From Sipunculus nudus (Eukaryota; Annelida; Sipuncula; Golfingiida; Sipunculidae): a stretch of 64,000 nt of DNA. Every line of letters starts with the position of its first letter. Position 1 is the stretch's first letter. Of the stretch, positions 1 to 11,872 are shown piece after piece. The notes under the pieces are model-generated. The model saw only the letters and a program-made list of their open reading frames with translations. It was not told the DNA's origin and ran no database searches. The stretch is from assembly GCA_026874595.1 (NCBI GenBank), contig CM049308.1, positions 16,122,001 to 16,186,000 on the forward strand, read 5' to 3'. The translations under genes and the position numbers were made by a program.

Positions 1-1185
1 TTATATATAACTAAGGCTTCATATTTTGTCATATCAATTAGACAAAACTGGTAACACAAACTGAAAATTAACCTTACCAGGAGCACTGAATTATGGCAAT
101 TGTGGCTGTATTTACAGAATCAGATACTTACTTATCAGATATTTACTCTGCTTTTAGATAATATATTTTTATTCACTTTGAGTCTTTGTATCTTTATGAT
201 CATTTGACTTGAACACTCAGTTTTCACTTCCTCCCCCATAATTTGATACCCCATGTATTTACCAAAATTCTTCTTCATTTCTTCTGAATATTCCTTTATC
301 CGACTCCTTCCTTCATCATTATAAATACATTTCATTATCCCTTTATCTCTCCTTTCCTGAATCTAAACCAGGTAAGTTCTTGTAATTAATTAATTACTTT
401 TTTTTCAATTCATTGCTGAATAATCCTTCTCTCTGTTTGATTATTGCATTTTGATTAAAGTACATCTCTAACCTTGAATTCCTTTTCTCAATAAGACCAA
501 GGGGACAGGTTGCCTGACACATATGGCATTTCACACTTGTATACCAGGTAATCAGTTTGGTCATGCATTGATGAATGTGGTCATAAGGGTTCCCTTCAAC
601 CTGGTACTTCTGGACCGCACGTGGTATTTAACCAACTAATAATCCTGTTATGCACAGCTAGTGAAGTCAGATGCCAAGAGTAGCAAGGTAGTTAAGAAAA
701 CAGTGGTCACATAGCACAAACCATGTGCTATCAGGAACAGTGAACCACTGTATGTTGGAATTGTCACCTGTAGTTGTTACGTGTAAAATGTGCAGGACAG
801 AATCACAGCAACAACACAGTCGGCCTGACTTTATCAGCATTGCTGATAGTTAATATCAGGCCTGCTGTATCATGATGTTGCAGTCATTTAGATTTATCTG
901 ATCTGTTCGTTGTGTACAATTTTATACAATTCTTCACATGACTGAATATTATCAGATGCAATGAACACATGCACAGATATTTAGTATTATATTGAATCAA
1001 CTAAATATAGCAGAAACATGCTACCTTTTTACACATTTCTGCAGTAAATGCACAATAATACTTTAAATTGGCCCAGCATGATGAGAGACAGCTAAATGGA
1101 GGTCAGATTACCAAACCATTATTTTCTGTACTTCCTTAAAGAATAATATTTTCATTAAAGGGTAAAAAAATATTTTATCTATTTT
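1..1185. other. non-coding, AT-rich
   Basis: No exon, repeat end or RNA gene recognised. Only short open frames without family resemblance are present. It probably lies in or beyond the next intron of the minus-strand CH-domain gene, whose following exon was looked for here and not found. Confidence 0.5.
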
Positions 1186-1900
1186 ATGTTCTTCATAGTC
1201 AATTGTCATATAAGTATTTCTAAAAACCTAGAAGCTAAGGATTTGTACAATATGGGGATAAGTACAGCCCATCACTCTCACATAACCCCTATTTTAGCAG
1301 ACTTGCACTGGCTTCCTATTCCTTACAGAATACAATACAAACTACATGTATTGGTTCATACCAATAATGCCTTGAACAGTCAGTCACCAAAATATATCAG
1401 AGACATGTTAGATATATATAGGCCACCTAGATCACATCCGTAAGAAAAATGTTTAACATTGGCATTACCAAAAATACAGACTAATACCTATGGAGAAAGG
1501 TGTTTCAGTTATGCTGCACCAGAGCTGTGGAACAAATCTCCTAGCAGCACAAAATCACTTTATAGTTTCAAGAAGTTACTTAAAACCTATTTATTCAAGC
1601 TCATCTTTGATCCAATACTCATGAGCTGCAATGCTTCATAGTTCTATGCATGAGAATTGATATATTTGATTTAATGTTTTTTACCTTTTTATCTCTACCA
1701 GTGTTCTGAATTCTTAGTTGTATTGGTAACTTTCATGTCAATGTTTTTTTTTAATCTCTGAGTATTTAACTGTTTAATCATTGTATAATTGTATTTTGAT
1801 AATAAGCTATATATGTTTAATTTTTTTATTATATTTTTTATTTTTTAAGTAAAAATATACATTGTAAAGCACTTTAAATATGGAATAAAAATAATTATAA
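1186..1900 (+). mobile_element. 5'-truncated non-LTR retrotransposon, RT C-terminus and 3' tail
   Basis: The plus strand encodes the conserved stretch that follows the reverse-transcriptase domain in Jockey/CR1/L2-like LINEs: an LHWLPIPYRIQYK segment, then a YGERCFSYAAPELWN segment about 70 residues later, then a Phe/Lys-rich end (1186-1640). One in-frame TAA at 1441 splits it, so it is not functional. After the stop, an AT-rich 3' region ends near 1900 in a GTAAAGCACTTTAAATATGG stretch and an AATAAAA-rich tail, as is usual for LINE 3' ends that track the template. The catalytic RT part (YADD) and endonuclease are missing, typical of 5' truncation at insertion. The LINE clade cannot be fixed from this part alone. 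Confidence 0.8.
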
Positions 1901-2814
1901 TCATGTCATAATATAAAATGGTCAACAATGACAATATATGAGTGACTTGAAACATACCAGTCTGACTCTGTATGTGTCTGTATTAACAAAGCTGTTTGAT
2001 CCCAGAACTGATGTAACATGTGCCTTTAAACCTATATTAACAGTATCAGTATTATTAAATTAACCCAACAAAATTGGTACATGCAGGTTATGTTTTCATA
2101 GTTTGCTTGTCTGTCTGTTTCTGTTTCATGGTCTACAAAATATCACCTCAAGTTCTCCTAGTCCAAGAACACTGAAGAGGTTTTGTAAATGGACAGGCTG
2201 TGGCTGGGCCAAAGAAGAAATAATTAGATTATAATGCAGATATGAGTGAATTCTGGAGTAGCCCTAGATGTGAATAATTTATGGCAATGGTGGAGCTTTG
2301 CAGTCTCTGAATGCTCTCTGATCCAGATTTTGTATCATTGACATAGAGGACAGACATGGCCAATCAGCATGAAATACAATATTACAGGTGCTGATAAAAT
2401 ACTCCATAAATGACACAAGAGTTGATCTGAATGATTACTTGATTCCAAAATCACACTTGAGTACTCTTTTATCTTGCCTTTCAAATACTGAAGTAGATTA
2501 TTAGTCTGCAGATAAGTTAATACATTTTTTTCTAACTATGAAGCATTACCTAGATTTGATTAAATCAATAATTGGTTATTTTCTTTCCAAACTGATTAAA
2601 TCAATTGCATTTGTGCATTACTGATTAAAAAGATATGTATGATATGCAATGTACCTAATCCTGTCAGAGATCTATAAGAACAAAAAGTGACAAACAGCAA
2701 TAAGATGGAAACTTGTGCAGCCAAAAAGCACCCAACAAGAAGTAGACCTTGGATGGGATGGTGGATTGGTGGTATCATATAACAATGTACATGTCACAAT
2801 TTTACATTTTTAAA
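1901..2814. other. non-coding, intronic or intergenic
   Basis: AT-rich sequence with no recognised exon or element. The open frame on the minus strand near 2596-2778 has no family resemblance and is bordered by MITE-related sequence. Confidence 0.5.
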
Positions 2815-2886
2815 TAATTGACCATTGGTCTTTTTCATTTTTCAATCATCGATTATAACTTTAAAACCAATTCCTACCACTACTAA
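2815..2886 (-). mobile_element. terminal fragment of the TAGTGGTAGGAA MITE
   Basis: Read on the minus strand it runs TAGTAGTGGTAGGAATTGG, then an AT-rich arm with GACCAATG and ATCGAT motifs. The complete-looking copy at 53482-53924 has the same order. Only one end is present. Confidence 0.5.
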
Positions 2887-3194
2887 CCACACATAGCACT
2901 GTCATGTGTGCTCTTCATACACACAACATATAAATCAACCACCATATCTATAAATCAAACATAGGAAATAAAATCAATATGTGTTTTTTACAATTTTAAA
3001 TGTCTCAGTCTCTTTATGGCAATGAGCACTGCAAATCTGTATGTAATGCACACTGACTGCTTAACTATGAAAACAGACACCTTAATACAACAACATGACA
3101 GACATCTGGCTGTTGACAAATTAGGCTCATAACATTACAGCACAATGGCAGCCATTTGGCCATAAGATTTCAGTCAAACTGACTAAAGGTGAAA

Positions 3195-3531
3195 GTGTAT
3201 AATCATGTCTGATGATTGAAAGAAACAAATGACCAATGAACGATTATATATCAACTATGTGATTTCTATTTATTCGGATTTGTACATCATGATGAAAGAT
3301 AATGACCAAGATTTTGGCATGTGTTCACTAATGCTGTTCATTTTTTTTTGCCCCATCATTCTTATTTCTCTTACTGGATTAGAATGGGTTTTTTTTTCTT
3401 TGGTAAAATTGGTTATTTCTTTGCATGTATATATATGATCACTTGTGGTCGATTTTGCAAAAATGCAACCAATATAATCATTTATGAAAGAAAATGACTA
3501 ATCATATAACTGATTAATTGGCACACTACCA
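3195..3531 (+). mobile_element. MITE copy abutting a CH-domain exon
   Basis: Shares with the 53482-53924 element the GACCAATGA...CGATTAT arm, the central ATGCTGTTC...TTTTGCCCCAT segment, and the closing run of TAATCGATTAATTG type ending in a TAGTGT/TAGTGG terminus. The terminus is about 20 bp inside the intron from the splice donor of the exon ending at 3551. The short open frame at 3229-3438 is just this repeat. Confidence 0.55.
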
Positions 3532-3550
3532 ATAAAACATGATATCTGAC

Positions 3551-3676
3551 CTTCAGCCATCAGTCCCTGCGTGTTCATCCCATTTTTCTCAAGATGACGG
3601 AGACTCGCCTGTATGTTCTCTACTTTCTCATGCCACTGCTGGGGCTGACTGTGAACACCCGGAATCTTCTCCTGAC
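3551..3676 (-). CDS. CH-domain gene, exon 3 (neuron navigator-like)
   Basis: Internal coding exon on the minus strand. The acceptor is TTTTTGTCTTTCAG before position 3676, and the donor is GCTGAAG/GTCAGA after 3551. The 126 bp enter in phase 1 and leave in phase 1. Completed by the last base of the upstream exon, it reads (S)QEKIPGV, then VENIQASLRHLEKNGMN and TQGLMAE. This is the middle of a type-3 calponin-homology domain, which in related proteins contacts actin or microtubule partners. The G-[IM]-N-x-Q-G-L-x-A-E stretch is closest to what I know of neuron navigators (NAV1-3, unc-53, sickie). Dixin, whose CH domain has EKLSGV followed by QQ and NVE, is the main alternative. The end of the CH domain should be on an exon left of the window. 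An MITE sits 20 bp past the donor. Confidence 0.72.
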
Positions 3677-5342
3677 CTGAAAGACAAAAAGCCATGGTTA
3701 ATTTATATCAAGCCATTGCAAGCCTTCATATAGTTTACTAAGGCTGGCTTCAGATTCGGGAGGTTTAAATTTTGTGATATTTCATTTTTTTGGGCTATGA
3801 TTTCTTTTTCTTAATCTCACATTGGACTGTAATCAATTTCAGAATTTATAAAAAATATGATTCTATCTTGTCTTCATTTTCTTAACTAGTTAGAGTAATG
3901 ATGGGAGGCTAGCAGTTCACTTTGAACATTTTGTCTTATTTTAACCACGTGCTTTCAAGGTCTGGTCCTAAATCCATGTATACTGTAGGTTTTATCAAAA
4001 CTGACCTATCAAGATTGATGAAATGATTAATTTTTTTCATGATTTTAATGACCGCTCAGCTTTGCTGAAGGAGTATCTTATTCATGAAGGTTTCATTTCC
4101 ACGATAATATCTCTCACCAAATCATAAATTTGAAACCCTAACCTACGTAAAGCAAATGACAGTACACGTATATAGTATTAGCCCCAGATGACATCAAACA
4201 GCTAATGGAAACATTTGATGGGAAAAGTATGCACATATCATATGTCAGGTAACTTTGAAGGACATCAGTATTAAATATCTTGTAAGACTAAACTGTATTG
4301 GATTAAAATTTCACAAGCAGGTTATTTTGGACATTTTAGAAAAACAAGGAACCCCTGATATGTGAAAATTAAAAACAAGAAAATAGCTGGCTTTTTTCAT
4401 GTCTATTAGTGATGCACTTGGCAACATCACAAATATGTTGTATTTTCCTCTCAGTATTAAAACACATCAAATGTAATTTTAACTTTTATAATAACTTAAA
4501 TTTAAGTATTTTTATGACACCTTTATCTTTTAGAACATTTTAAGTGTTCTCTTCAAGGAGTGATATTGAAGGTCTTTTTAAGATATGAAATTCCTTCCCC
4601 TTAACTCCCCCTCCCCCCCCCCCCTTCCCATGCAGGGGTGAGTATTTGATGAACTGAGCCCTTGGCCACAAGACCAAACTTTTGTAACTAAATACTTCAG
4701 TTAGACCCACTTCCTTCAGGGGTAGTTTAGTGCTTACTACTGCATCCAGCTAATATGCTGTACTTCATTATAAAACCAAATTATACAATCCTAGTTTTAG
4801 CAAATCAGTCCTAGGGGGCCCATCTCCCAACAACAGTCTAATACACATAACTTGAAAATAGACATTTCTAACAAATTAACATTAACAATTAAGATATCAC
4901 TTTGTCATGAATGCAATGCATCTTTATTGATACTGATGAAAAAGTGGCACACAACCGATCTGATAATATGACAACCTGAATACATGCATTATTATTAAGA
5001 CAATGCATCTGGTGCAAATATTTCTCAGGCATTCCTTGCATCAAATATTTCATATACCTTTATTGTAATTTGATTTTATTAATTGAATACCTTTTCCAGT
5101 TTGGAAAAATCTGATTTTCCTCATCATATCAACAACAAAAAAAAGAATATTTAAGTTTAGCTCACTATACCTGCATGTTTGAGTTTTACTTTGTGACTAA
5201 CATCAACATTTGTAAAAGTTTAGAAAATTATTGTATTGATATGTACAAAAGTTTATTATAAGGAGTTCAAAAGATTGTGTGTCAGTGATATTCACGAAAA
5301 TATATGTAAAAAAGTGTGAAATTTACAGTTGGTGACACTTAC
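3677..5342. other. intron of the CH-domain gene
   Basis: AT-rich intronic sequence without recognised coding potential. It includes a long C-tract (4606-4624) in a pyrimidine-rich stretch. Confidence 0.5.
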
Positions 5343-5415
5343 TTTCATCAGCTTGCTGTATAGGCACAAAATCAATTGGTGGAGGGCAGACCCTGAGTTT
5401 TCGTAGCTCCCACAT
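5343..5415 (-). CDS. candidate alternative first coding exon of the CH-domain gene
   Basis: On the minus strand an ATG at 5415 opens MWELRKLRVC, continues with PPPIDFVPIQQADE, and stops at a strong donor, GATGAAA/GTAAGT, after 5343. It is 73 bp, so it ends in phase 1, the phase needed to enter exon 3 at 3676. Splicing exon 2 directly to exon 3 already gives a continuous CH domain, so this segment is better read as a separate start than as an inserted internal exon. A TATA-like TTATATAG at about 5464-5471 lies some 55 bp upstream of the ATG. A transcript from here would carry only the back half of the CH domain. No homologous N-terminus is recognised; the call rests on the donor, the frame and the promoter-like box. 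Confidence 0.4.
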
Positions 5416-5463
5416 TGCAGACAACTTGCATAGAAACTTCTGACTCCAGAGAGGCACCCACCC

Positions 5464-5471
5464 CTATATAA
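5464..5471 (-). promoter_or_regulatory. TATA-like box upstream of the alternative exon
   Basis: Minus-strand TTATATAG followed by GGGTGGG, at a suitable distance for a start site near 5437. Sequence evidence only; in AT-rich DNA such boxes also occur by chance. Confidence 0.25.
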
Positions 5472-5479
5472 TTAACCAA

Positions 5480-8400
5480 CTGCCAGTCTGTTGCATATTC
5501 TCATTTGCATAACAGATACCTCCGTTATTTAGGCTACCGATTATAGAATACACAAACAACACCCTGAAAAGAACTCCCGTTTCACAGAAACTTCAAATCA
5601 ATGACCTCTATAGTAGTGTGACTTCTAAAGGTTAAGCTGTGAAGGGTCAGTGACTTCTGCGATCTTTACCGGCTGTTCGTTGGGTTGATGTTACAGATCA
5701 TGTAATGTCACAATCATAGGATTTTGGTCATATCCCAAGGCATCCCTGTGCAGGTACCAGGTAACAGGGCATTGTCACGGTAACGGTGTTGACAATCAAC
5801 CAATCAGCAGGGTGATCATTAACCACTCTGAACAGATGTCTCTGACAGCGTGGGTCTTGTAAACTTTTTATAGTAATGTTGATGTTTAAGTCAACTGACT
5901 GAATATGATTATTACACAAGGAATCAGCATTTGTTGATGTATAATTATACATTTCATGCAGATTTTGAAGAAAGAACATAAGAACAAAGAAATAAAATAA
6001 TATTCCTCTTCATATGTCATGTTTTAGTAAACATAATTTTCTTTCCATTTATTTATTACAGGAAGATATAAAGTTGTTTTTTTTTAATTTTGAACCTCTT
6101 TAGAGATTTTTCTAAGTTTTTCATTGAAAATATGGACATTAACTAATCTTGTTTCAATTGCATAATTTATTTCAAAAATAAAAATTTTGCTGTTAAATTT
6201 ATCATGATCTTCACAATTAAAGTAAGAAATATCACTTTGTTAACACTTTGAAACTCCAGGCCCTGCTTAGTTAAAATGACATATGGCTCTTCAATCAAAA
6301 ATCATAAATGCAAATCAAATACACTTTTAAACAAATACAGAATTGTTATGATTTACCATTTATTTCATATATTTGTATTAACATATATAGTAAATCTTAT
6401 TGAATTTTACAATGGTTTAATCATTATGATTGTAAATAAATGCTATAATGACACCATATGGCCTAAGGGTCCTCAGACTACTGTGGTTTCAAATGTGTTT
6501 TTATGTGTGATAATTTGTTTGTTCACTTGTGACTACTGATGTTATCAGTTGCTCACAATGGATGTATCTTGGTTGAATACTCTACTGGTGTTTTAATTCT
6601 ACATCCTGTGTTTCTGGAATTCTGACTTCTTACGTAAACTATTTTCACTTAAGAAATGCTTTATTCTTCCCAGTCTTATGTAATATTATGACACAACAAA
6701 ACATTATACAACACTGCATTTAAAAAGTTTATTCAATGAACAAGACAGTGGCTATCCTAGACTATTTTCCTGATACACAGTACTCTGTATAGTTCCTAAG
6801 CCTGTAAGAAAACTTTTATATAAAAAAATAATGTTACAATGGAACAGATAAGCTCTGAAATTCATTGAGAATAGCGAACCCACTGAACACCTTCCACAGT
6901 ACAGAAAAATATGTTATAAATTTATTAACTTTGACAAAAAATTATATATTTTTCTAACACTCCTGCCCAAACCTGCCCAAAGGCAATACATGGCAAGGGA
7001 TATCAGCCACCTGCAAACACACATAATAGGTGCTGACTGAATACTCTCCAGTGTTCACTTAGAATATACAATGAGAGTAAGGTGGCTTTTTGTAGAACGA
7101 CTCTCACATCTAAAACCTGCCAGATCACAGGATAAAAGTTTTCATAAATATATATTTACTATTTAAACTTCATATTTTATTTTCAAATATTAATTTTAAA
7201 TCACTATTTATAGTCCACATGTAGATTACTATCTGTATATGTAGATTTTAAACAATGAAGAAATGTTTATGAACACAGGTGAACAAGGTCTGAAACAAAG
7301 GTATGGTTAATATATAGACCCTGCATGTATTCCTTATCATATGTGATATATATCTACTTATATTAGCATGGGACCTACGTGCACTTTTTATCTGCTGACT
7401 TGTAATGGCTTTAATTTGATGTATACCTTTTTGGTAATGAATACCTCTACAGGGTTCAATTAAAGCACTGACTGCCAACTTTATTGGGTATTAAAAATGG
7501 GGTCAAAATTAAGTTTGTTCACCTGTGTTCTTTAAGTGCTTGTGTACATAACACACACATGTGCATGTACCAAGATTACAATGTGTTAATTATTCCTGGT
7601 ATATAAACACTGAACTCTCTAGGTGACTGAAATCTTGGCATTATCTGTTGACTTAATAAAGGCACAGGCTTGTTTAATGTACTGAGTTAGCCTTCGTGAT
7701 ATTTTTCTTTTAGTCAACACAAAAGTTAAGAACAGTACTAAACATTATCAATAAATAGGCAGCCAGTTAATTTAGTTATATTATAACAGTCCTATAAGAA
7801 CCTTAGCTGAGCCTTGGGTTTTGACAGAATACTGAGGATAATACGGAGTCTGCATATTTGCTTTTTAATACATCATTTACAGTTTCTATTCAACCTTGAT
7901 CTTGGGGCAACACCTTTGAAGACCAGCTGAACCTCTATAGTTAGGACTGTTATACAGAGGTTCCACAGATAAATTTAAGGTTACATCTGTAGGTTATTCA
8001 TACCTCAATGATTTTTATAATTCTGTTAAACTCCCTTAAATCAAAGTCTTTATAAAAGTTTACATTCGCAGCATAATGAACTAGTGCCAACATCCCTCAA
8101 TGTTAAGCTTCACATCACTTTACTCTTTAAAAAATGATTTACCTGTTACAAGTTTTAACCTCTTGCCATTAATTTTGATAACTTGTCATTTACCATTACT
8201 GTAACATTCAGTAAACAATATACTACTTTATTTATATATTATAACTCAAAGGATAGGAGACTGTTACATACATTTACACTTTCACAGGTTATCCCCAACT
8301 GCCACATGTGTATAGCTTTCAGGGTTACTTGCTATTTCTAAATAAATCTGGCATATATATTTACAATTTTAAGATACTACATCTTAGCAATAACGTACCA

Positions 8401-10965
8401 TTTTGTTACAATATGTTAAATCATTACTTACAGATAATTACAGATAAGTACTGGTGACTGCTTACCCGAGCTGATGCCACAGATAATTTTGTATACTTTC
8501 TTGGACTATCCTCTACTTCTATCCTTTCCCTTCAAGGTAATGAACCATATCTCCGTAAGCATCCATCCTTTATTTTTATAATTTTCAGAATTATATGATA
8601 AAAGTAACTCTTTACTCACAACTAGATGTACCAATGGTTCCCTACTTCCCCACAAGCTATAATAATACATGTACTGGGTATTCCAATCAAACTGCCAGGT
8701 CCTGCCTCAAAGGTTAATTACAATTTCTTTAAAGCATTCCACATTTCCTACATTCTAGTGTATATCAAGTGGCTTCAGAAAGAGTGGACCTTAGTCATGT
8801 AAGTAATCCTAAACCACAACAGAACTTAAACGAAACGATCGTAAATGACTGCCCCACAGGTAGCTTACCAGCTTGGTGCCTAATGTTATTGACAGCTATA
8901 TAATTAAGCTGAATAAATCCTACCTGCATTCAGGGAGGAAGGTTTTGTTCTCTCTGGTAAAAATAGCACTTTGTAGTATTTGCTAGCACGAAGTGATTTC
9001 ACAAATCATATGATCAGCTGTCCCTGTACCTGTGCTGTTTGAATGCACTCTGTAATGCATTCCATGCCTGATGAAATGCTTGTCATTGGGCGTGGATTTC
9101 CTTTTACCTTCCCTTTATAATATAAATATTTTCAATATATACAATATATATAAAAGAACTGTCTGATAAACTTACACACCATGACAGTTTATAAACATAA
9201 ATGTAAGGAAACAAATTATGATACAGGTACATGGATTATAATTGGACATACTGGCATACCTGCCGGCTAAACAAGTGTGAGACCCATTTTGATTTTGGCT
9301 TAGGTAATATGTATATCTATATAGTATATATAGTTATATGATGATTCAAATGTATTTTTAAAATCAACATATTGATAATTGGACTGTAGTTTTCACATCA
9401 TTCAATTTGAATCATATAAATAAATATTATTTCTTTTAAAATAGATGATTTTCTTAACACAGAAAGACACTTGAGATGCTTTTATCTTTAGGTAATAATC
9501 CTTAAAGGGGATGTTTGTGTACCAAAAATGAGGACAAAAACACATATCAACTGGGAAGTAAATGATAGGATTATCACACCTGCCAATTATCATTACAATC
9601 ACAGATATTGGCTGTCATGCTTACCCTTTTATATTTAACTAAAGAAAGTCAAAGTCTTACATTGAGGCACAGAAATGAATGAGCTGACCTATTATTATTT
9701 GGTCTAGGTAAATGCTGAGGTACATTACAAAGTGCACTTTAATTTAGCAGACATATTTCTGGAAAAAATATTATGATTGTTTGTAATAATCAATTATATA
9801 AACAACTGAACAGTACGTAATAATTGATATTTATAATTCAAAATAGGTTGGAACTGATTTATACATAAATTGAGCTTCATGATTACATAAATAATCTATT
9901 GCCTCCCTCGGGTACAAAACAGTTAAACCAGCAGTCAAAGAAAGCATACCTCTGTCAGATCTTTATCCAAGTTAAACGCTCCAAATTTCATGTACACTTC
10001 CTTTTACTATATATATCTATCAGTTCATAAAAGTTCTTTAAAATCCAAACATCAAACTTTTATCAACTTTCCCTTGTCTTTAGACAAACCTGTCTTTAGC
10101 ATTCCACTGAAACTTATCCATATCATGTTGAGATGTCATGAACAAAGACAGACATTAAACAGATATGGAGAAATACACAGGTATGCTCACATTACCTCTG
10201 CCCATATTTACAATGATAACAACAACAATATCTGAAGGAATACCTGCATAACAACTACTCTGCCTAGCTCTGATCTACCTCGGCAGTTGCTAAGTGACAA
10301 CCTCCATGTCCCCAACAACAGAGGAAAAAGCACAACCAATGCCTGCCTAGTCCCCAGAGCCTCTGAAGTTCTGTTCAGTGCACACTGGTGTTCAAGTAAT
10401 ATCCCTGTATCACTGACAGCAAAAACTACATATTGCACTCATGCATGAGAAGTATCGTGTAATAACAACAGAGCCAACCCCCTCTATAACCAACCAAGCT
10501 AAACGCCATGCCCATAGTTCTTTTGATGAACACATGGCCAAATGCCCCTCCCCCTCTCTTTCTAAGCATTATTAAAATAAACCTTGGGTACTAGTGATTT
10601 AATACACTTAACTGTCATACTGAAGTATTACGAGGATAAAGTACCTGAAAGTGCCCATAAATACCAAGTACAAAGAGCTGCTCATAAAAAGAGCATTAAA
10701 ACATGACAGCGTAACAAGATAATCATTGAACTGTGGGTATATCTGCTACATGAGAATGCTGTTGATTAAAAATATAGAAAATGTCAACATTAACCTCAGA
10801 CCATGAAACCTGATTTATGAAATCTATTCTGTTTTGAACTTTTATTATTTCAGTAAAATTACTTAGGTATTTTCCATCCTTATAACCCCGGTGTCTATTT
10901 CATAAAACAATCCTTGGTCATATTAATGTTCTGCATGTTCAACCCATGTTCAAGGTGATTCAATG
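5480..10965. other. large intron, AT-rich, no recognised genes
   Basis: More than 5 kb of AT-rich sequence between CH exons 2 and 3. Scattered open frames (for example 5728-5979, 7248-7478, 10208-10438 on the minus strand) lack family resemblance and convincing splice pairs. The frame at 10208-10438 is less AT-rich than its surroundings and could hide an exon, but nothing in it is recognisable. Confidence 0.5.
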
Positions 10966-10975
10966 TATAACCAAC

Positions 10976-11862
10976 TAGGGTTGGGACGGTTACCGGTATA
11001 CGGTATTATCACGATATCTGACAGCTACGGTTATCATACCGTCAACTTTTCTATTATCACAATACCACGATATCAATTTTTTATTCAGGATTTTGGTTCC
11101 CAAGTCAGCCCTTGAGGTTTAAAATAAATTTATTTCAAAGAATCACATTTATTTTTATAAACCACATGTATTTGGATACACGCGTGTGGGAGGAACCGTG
11201 TGCTTACAGACTTCGGGATTAGTTGGAAATGTCCGCGTGTGGGTGGAACCGTGTGCTTACAGACTTCGGGATTAGTCAGAAATGTCTGGAAGTAGCTGGA
11301 TGAATCTGTGAGGACAAAAGCTTGAGAATTCCAGGAGAAAAATATTACAATGAAAGAGCATGCAATATCCACATATTTATGCTTTTATTGCATGGAATGA
11401 AAATATCAACATAAAAGTGTCACAACTGAATCGAACATTCCATACCGGTTGCATATTTTGCCATATAAAATTGGGATGGTATATTTAGCCATGATTGGTA
11501 TGACACTTTCTCCAAAAATTCGCCGAGATTCTCTGGCTTTTATGTAGCTATAGGAAACTGATGGACAGTTCTTGCATGCATGATTCGACGATGGGGATAG
11601 GACTTTCCGCGCCTCAAGCTTGCACACCTGCAGGACCTTCATGCAACTTACATCACCTAATGAGTCATTCTGTGGTACTGGCACAATAGGTATAAATGAT
11701 ATTAATACTTAACCCCTTGTATAAAGTCAAGACTTTAAAGGTGGTTGTTATAAATATCATTATTGATGCCTTATTTAATGCCACTATATATAATTAAAAA
11801 TATTGCAATATCACGATATATCGCGATAAAATTTGAATATTTTTCATGATATCAAAAACCCA
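10976..11862. mobile_element. hAT-like non-autonomous DNA transposon with target duplication
   Basis: An 887-bp block bounded by the direct repeat TATAACCAAC (10966-10975 and 11863-11872). The left end starts TAGGGTTGGGAC and the right end, inverted, starts TGGGTTTTTG, so the terminal inverted repeats are weak. Both ends carry subterminal ATATCGTGATA-type repeats (TATTATCACGATATC near 11010, AATATCACGATATATCG near 11810). This arrangement resembles hAT-derived elements, whose usual duplication is 8 bp; the extra two bases may be chance. No transposase is visible; the open frames at 11130-11372 and 11406-11684 (minus) are not recognised. Confidence 0.6.
11181..11286. repeat. 53-bp tandem duplication inside the hAT-like element
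   Basis: Two adjacent copies of a 53-bp unit beginning CGCGTGTGGG (11181-11233 and 11234-11286), differing at only a few positions around GGAACCGTGTGCTTACAGAC. The unit is richer in GC and CpG than its surroundings. Confidence 0.85.
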
Positions 11863-11872
11863 TATAACCAAC

